Notes under the pieces: model-generated
Database searches by the model: none
Told to the model about the DNA's origin: nothing
What the model saw: only the letters and a program-made list of their open reading frames with translations
NCBI GenBank assembly: GCA_950073955.1
Contig: CATMRH010000064.1
Span: forward strand, 1-6,866
Reading direction: 5' to 3'
Source of the DNA: an uncultured archaeon
GTDB lineage: Archaea > Thermoproteota > Nitrososphaeria > Nitrososphaerales > Nitrosopumilaceae
DNA: 6,866 nt
Shown here: positions 5,128 to 6,866 of the stretch, one piece after another
Layout: every line of letters begins with the position of its first letter
Position numbering within the stretch: the stretch's first letter is position 1
Translations under genes and position numbers: made by a program

Positions 5128-5475
5128 TTGACAGAAATTGATGCCGGAGACGCAATCTATGACTTACGTAAAAAAATTCAACAGATTCAAGCCGATTTGA
5201 GTCAATTAGGTGATCCTGTATCTGAAATACCAGAATTGATTACTTCAGCAAATCTATTACGCTCAAATGAGTATCTATCAAAGGCAAATGAAAAGAAAAC
5301 TGAGCTGTTGTCTGCCTACGAACAATATTCTATGGCTCTAGAAGAATTACTCTCGTTTGTTTTTGAGATACAACACGATCTAAAAGAGATACTAAAAGCA
5401 CAATCCTCTATGATTCCTTCTCACCCAAAAAAACAATCAAAACCAAAAACTAAATCAAAAATTACTAAAAAATAA
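5128..5475 (+). CDS. Small coiled-coil protein with lysine-rich C-terminal tail, unknown function
   Basis: A 115-residue protein I do not recognise. Residues 8-30 and 42-92 are predicted by eye to be amphipathic helices with heptad-like spacing (AIYDLRKKIQQIQADLSQL, then YLSKANEKKTELLSAYEQY and ALEELLSFVFEIQHDLKEIL), with a Pro-containing break at 29-37. The last 18 residues (98-115) contain 8 Lys with Pro, Ser and Thr between them, a disordered basic tail that could touch nucleic acid or an acidic partner. There is no signal peptide, membrane segment or Cys. The start is TTG at 5128-5130: an in-frame TAA lies at 5113-5115, no ATG or GTG lies between, and the first internal Met is far into the helix. 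The gene is divergent from the metalloprotease and ends 1 bp from the end of birA. Reality as a gene is likely; function is open. Confidence 0.68.
   Translation: MTEIDAGDAIYDLRKKIQQIQADLSQLGDPVSEIPELITSANLLRSNEYLSKANEKKTELLSAYEQYSMALEELLSFVFEIQHDLKEILKAQSSMIPSHPKKQSKPKTKSKITKK
5427..5472 (-). terminator. T-rich tracts on the minus strand after birA
   Basis: The lysine codons of the coiled-coil gene's tail give A-runs of 7 (5427-5433), 5 (5445-5449), 5 (5457-5461) and 6 (5467-5472) on the + strand. These are T-runs on the minus strand just past the birA stop codon, suitable for archaeal termination of birA. Confidence 0.45.
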
Positions 5476-5476
5476 T

Positions 5477-6484
5477 TTACTTTGATAAATGAATAATATC
5501 CCCTGCAATTATTCTATTAATTTTATTGTTATCTGCTATTACTAATGCCCCATCTTCATCAATTTTGATTGCTTTTCCTTTTATTTTTCCATCCCTAGTA
5601 TTCAACTCCACATTCTTTCCAATTGTCGACGATCTTTTTGTCCATTCTGAAACAATTTTTTTTGTTTGTTTTGTATTTAGCAACTCATAAATTTTTTCTA
5701 ATTCCACAAAAAATGTTTGAACTAACTGGATTGGTTTAATTTTGTTTTTTTGTTCACTAAGAGATGCAACACCGTAAAAATTTGATGAACCCTTGAGTAT
5801 TTTCTCAATATGTTTTACATCTACATCAAAATTTATCCCAACTCCTAAAACCATATTTTTAATTCTGTTTGATTCTAGTGACACATCAACAAGCATTCCA
5901 GCTACTTTTTTGCCTTTTATGGTCAAGTCATTTGGCCATTTTAACTCTGGTGAAATCTTTAACGTTTTTTCTAATGCATTTGATAATGCTAGTGCAGATG
6001 CAATTGGAAATAAAGTTGTTATAGAAATATCAAACTTTGGTTGTAAAATTATTGAAAGCCAAATACCTCCTTTAGGAGAAACCCACTTTCTACCAGATCT
6101 TCCTTTCCCTCCTGTCTGTTTTGCTGCAATTATCACAGCACCATTGTTTGCAGGATCACCTGCCATTTTTAGTGCCTGATTTTGAGTAGAGTCAATTGAA
6201 TCAAAATAGTATGACTGTTGTCCAATTACCTTTGTTTTAAGACCTGAAGTAATTTCCCATGGAAAGAGCTCATCTGAATTTGATGTTAACTTGTAACCTA
6301 GTTTCTGTTTTGACTCAACAGTGTATCCTAACTCTTGAATTTTTTTGATATGTTTCCACACTGCAACTCTGCTTATCTTTAATACATCACTCAAATCCTG
6401 ACCCGATAGATATTCTGTATTGTGAGTTTGCAAAAATGTTAGTACTTTAACCAATCCTGGATTATCAAACGAATTGTACATCAA
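5477..6484 (-). CDS. birA: Biotin-protein ligase with N-terminal HTH (BirA)
   Basis: BirA joins biotin to ATP, forming biotinyl-5'-AMP, and transfers biotin to a lysine of the biotin carrier protein. In this lineage the target is expected to be the acetyl/propionyl-CoA carboxylase of the 3-hydroxypropionate/4-hydroxybutyrate cycle (inference). Residues 10-67 form a winged helix-turn-helix (LSGQDLSDVLKISRVAVWKH, 26-45), as in bifunctional ligase/repressors. The catalytic domain shows DSTQ (98-101), the biotin/ATP loop GGKGRSGRKW (125-134), KWPNDL (182-187), the catalytic-lysine motif KKVAGMLVD (192-200, Lys193) and LGVGINF (213-219). A small SH3-like C-terminal domain (about 287-335) follows. 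The first codon drawn here is TTG (6482-6484), but the next codon, ATG at 6479-6481, is the likelier start, giving 334 residues. The DNA-binding domain suggests that it also regulates biotin genes or its own promoter. Confidence 0.95.
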   Translation of the reverse strand: MMYNSFDNPGLVKVLTFLQTHNTEYLSGQDLSDVLKISRVAVWKHIKKIQELGYTVESKQKLGYKLTSNSDELFPWEITSGLKTKVIGQQSYYFDSIDSTQNQALKMAGDPANNGAVIIAAKQTGGKGRSGRKWVSPKGGIWLSIILQPKFDISITTLFPIASALALSNALEKTLKISPELKWPNDLTIKGKKVAGMLVDVSLESNRIKNMVLGVGINFDVDVKHIEKILKGSSNFYGVASLSEQKNKIKPIQLVQTFFVELEKIYELLNTKQTKKIVSEWTKRSSTIGKNVELNTRDGKIKGKAIKIDEDGALVIADNNKINRIIAGDIIHLSK

Positions 6485-6505
6485 CTATGGTTTGTTTTTA
6501 CTACG

Positions 6506-6516
6506 AGTATAAAACA
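6506..6516 (-). promoter_or_regulatory. TATA box of birA
   Basis: On the minus strand GTTTTATACTC lies in the 36-bp gap after the upstream gene's stop. Its centre is about 27-30 bp before the TTG/ATG start pair, consistent with a separate birA transcript with almost no leader. Confidence 0.5.
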
Positions 6517-6520
6517 CACA

Positions 6521-6866
6521 CTAGAATTCAACATCTGTATCAAACTCTTCTCCTTCTGGCATATTTTCTGTCGGAACATAATTTGACATTTCAATGCCTA
6601 TCATCCCAAACATCATACTAAACATCTCAATATTCATCACCCCAAAGAATATCATCATGGGAAAGAATGATTTACTTTCATCCATGTATTGTTTTAATCC
6701 CTCCTTGTCTTGTGTTTTGTATAATGTTGACATTTGATTCCACTTTGTTTGTAATTCATGAACTTGTTTATCTACTTCATTGGATCCTTTTTCAGTGACC
6801 AAAATTTCTATTTTATTTCCTAGCAATCCACTTTTTTCTGCTACTTGAATAAATCCCCTGTTTTCT
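6521..6866 (-). CDS. Unrecognised protein with Met-rich hydrophobic C-terminus (5' end outside window)
   Basis: The frame stays open from the TAG at 6521-6523 to the window edge, so at least 114 residues are present and the true start lies beyond 6866. A TTG at 6824-6826 could be read as a start, but the preceding codons (ENRGFIQVAEKSGL) continue smoothly without a stop, so it is probably an internal Leu. The visible part begins with a polar, charged region that is likely helical (IEILVTEKGSNEVDKQVHEL, then WNQMSTLYKTQDKEGLKQYM). A hydrophobic stretch rich in Met and Phe follows (FFPMMIFFGVMNIEMFSMMF and on to MSNY), then an acidic tail (MPEGEEFDTDVEF). There are 11 Met in the segment, most in the last 65 residues. 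The hydrophobic part contains two Glu, so a buried helix or protein interface fits better than a simple membrane span. I recognise no family. It lies upstream of birA in the same direction, with a promoter between them. Confidence 0.62.
   Translation of the reverse strand, partial: ENRGFIQVAEKSGLLGNKIEILVTEKGSNEVDKQVHELQTKWNQMSTLYKTQDKEGLKQYMDESKSFFPMMIFFGVMNIEMFSMMFGMIGIEMSNYVPTENMPEGEEFDTDVEF

Noticed and set aside
5793..6179. Open frame of 128 codons on the + strand
   Set aside because: Antisense to the birA catalytic domain, whose active-site motifs are intact; composition is Phe/Ser/Pro-rich noise.
6521..6826. Complete 101-codon gene starting at a TTG
   Set aside because: The frame continues open past the TTG to the window edge with plausible residues, so a gene truncated by the window is the better reading.
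1..6866. CRISPR array, transposon, tRNA or rRNA gene
   Set aside because: No spaced direct repeats with unique spacers, no transposase or terminal inverted repeats, and no tRNA-like cloverleaf were seen in the non-coding gaps, all of which are 125 bp or shorter.

Overview
The window looks like a chromosomal segment of a marine ammonia-oxidising archaeon (Thaumarchaeota/Nitrososphaerota, Nitrosopumilus-like). The grounds are low GC, a complete archaeal transcription factor B gene, TATA-like elements about 26 bp upstream of start codons with little or no leader, a class III polyhydroxyalkanoate (PHA) synthase pair, and a secreted protein carrying the IPEWVK...WW repeat that I associate with thaumarchaeal exported proteins. 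Assignments rest on reading motifs and on recalled family knowledge; no database search was run.

Layout. (1) Bases 1-387 (+): 3' part of a phasin-like granule protein, followed by a striking T6C tandem repeat that probably ends its transcript. (2) Bases 459-2091 (-): a two-gene operon, phaE then phaC, with an 11-bp overlap. It converges on the phasin-like gene, so the PHA polymerase and a likely granule coat protein sit together. (3) Bases 2145-2537 (+): a small DUF6659-like protein, divergent from phaE across a 53-bp gap and overlapping tail-to-tail by 4 bp with (4) the TFB gene at 2534-3445 (-). (5) Bases 3566-5002 (-): a secreted protein with TPRs, two IPEWVK repeats and a C-terminal metzincin-type zinc protease domain. 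(6) Bases 5128-5475 (+): a small coiled-coil protein with a lysine-rich tail, convergent with (7) birA at 5477-6484 (-), a biotin-protein ligase with an N-terminal DNA-binding domain. (8) Bases 6521-6866 (-): the 3' part of an unrecognised gene with a Met-rich hydrophobic C-terminus, open at the window edge.

How they fit. The phasin-like protein, PhaE and PhaC would make and coat PHA granules. BirA probably charges the biotin carrier of the acetyl/propionyl-CoA carboxylase used by the 3-hydroxypropionate/4-hydroxybutyrate carbon-fixation cycle, whose hydroxyacyl-CoA intermediates are chemically close to PHA precursors; that link is inference. The remaining genes are not obviously connected. 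Genes are tightly packed. Several use GTG or TTG starts, and convergent gene ends appear to carry each other's T-run terminators. The most notable regulatory sites are the 53-bp divergent promoter at 2092-2144 and inverted repeats upstream of the TFB and protease genes.
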